Shown in pieces: positions 63,660 through 64,000 of a stretch of 64,000 bases of DNA. The translations under genes and the position numbers were made by a program. Location: NCBI RefSeq assembly GCF_000765665.2, contig NZ_JROZ02000001.1, forward strand, positions 124,001-188,000. The letters are read 5' to 3'. Numbering within the stretch: position 1 is the first letter of the stretch; each line of letters starts with the position of its first letter. This DNA comes from Helicobacter sp. MIT 05-5293. GTDB lineage: Bacteria > Campylobacterota > Campylobacteria > Campylobacterales > Helicobacteraceae. The notes below the pieces were generated by a model. The model worked only from the letters and a program-made list of their open reading frames with translations. It was not told where the DNA came from and searched no databases.

Positions 63660-64000
63660 CTATTCTTCATTCACACCTAAAACTACTTCTAGCTTTTCTT
63701 TTAAAACTTGTGGGGTAAAAGGCTTGACAATATAGTTATTTACACCTGCTTTGAGAGCGGTAATTACTTCAGCTTTACCACCTTCAGTAGTTACCATAAT
63801 AATAGGTATAGAAGTGTAGCGAGAATCTGCTCGCACTTTTTTAACTAAATCCAAACCATTCATTTCGGGCATATTCCAATCAGTAATAAGTATTTCAATA
63901 CCTTCTACAGTGTCCATAAGCTGCCATGCCTCCACTCCATGCTCAGCCTCAAGAATATCCTCATACCCTAATCTTTGAAGAGTATTCTTTATGATCCTTC
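63660..64000 (-). CDS. cheY: Chemotaxis response regulator CheY (C-terminal part; start outside the window)
   Basis: The frame runs to the window end without a start: the visible protein reads RIIKNTLQRLGYED, then VEAWQLMD, the phospho-Asp in ILITDWNMPEMNGLDL, the switch Thr in VTTEGGKAEV and Lys in YIVKPFTPQVLKEKL. The N-terminal DDS acidic residues lie beyond 64000. The internal GTG at 63935 is a Val codon, not the start. It controls flagellar rotation after phosphorylation by CheA. Confidence 0.95.
   Translation of the reverse strand, partial: RIIKNTLQRLGYEDILEAEHGVEAWQLMDTVEGIEILITDWNMPEMNGLDLVKKVRADSRYTSIPIIMVTTEGGKAEVITALKAGVNNYIVKPFTPQVLKEKLEVVLGVNEE

Overview
The window reads as a chromosomal segment of a Helicobacter, most likely an enterohepatic species (moderate confidence). 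The evidence is the AT-rich sequence, proteins that align closely with the H. pylori versions I remember (NifS, AlaS, Def, PdxJ, HypA), and gene blocks that recall H. pylori order: gltX-yggT-slt-galU-small membrane protein-murA; tig-clpP-def-comM; hypA-coiled-coil-lpxB; cheV-nspC; cheY-prmA-ftsH-psd-like-pssA; pdxJ-pdxA. Additions not typical of H. pylori are ugd, KpsC-like and radical SAM genes, and long poly-G/poly-C tracts inside surface-carbohydrate genes.

Layout. 1-8209: end of flgK, a CysZ-like membrane protein, ilvB-ilvH, pdxJ-pdxA, a PAP2-like phosphatase and alaS. 8210-23528: an accessory surface-polysaccharide locus. It begins behind a 14-T promoter tract and holds a nucleotidyltransferase/kinase fusion, a HAD phosphatase, KpsF, two GT-B-like paralogues, two DADD-type transferase paralogues, a KpsC-like Kdo transferase, an 849-residue ParB-like/nucleotidyltransferase/radical SAM protein, a GT2 glycosyltransferase and, convergent on the minus strand, an EptA-like phosphoethanolamine transferase. 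Eight G or C tracts of 10-13 bases lie inside these genes. As sequenced, three genes are out of frame (8405-9908, 12477-13587, 19532-20579) and the rest are in frame. A small overlapping gene pair of unknown role (18483-19506) interrupts the locus.

23528-32509 (minus): galE, two MORN_2-repeat exported proteins, murA, a small membrane protein, galU, slt, yggT, gltX and an unknown protein. 32635-32957 (minus): RNase P RNA, divergent from a MarR regulator that starts with TTG. 33519-37155 (minus): nifU, nifS, fliI. 37229-42660 (plus): tig, clpP, a degenerate GGDEF gene, def, comM and a CsoR/RcnR-family metal sensor. 42712-46579: a DASS-type anion transporter divergent from a zinc/cadmium-type P-ATPase, with two palindromes between them. 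46585-48604 (minus): lpxB, coiled-coil gene, hypA. 48695-55264 (plus): ispG, proA, ferredoxin, a lipoprotein, ugd and an SNF transporter. 55307-64000 (minus): a Sel1-repeat protein, dus, nspC, cheV, pssA, a Psd-like gene, ftsH, prmA and the C-terminal part of cheY.

Working together: galE, galU, ugd, murA, lpxB, eptA and the 8-22 kb locus all feed the envelope, and the homopolymer tracts would let single cells switch individual sugar-assembly steps and lipid A decoration on or off. I found no tRNA genes, rRNA genes, insertion sequences or CRISPR arrays. The only gap over 300 bases between protein genes holds rnpB.
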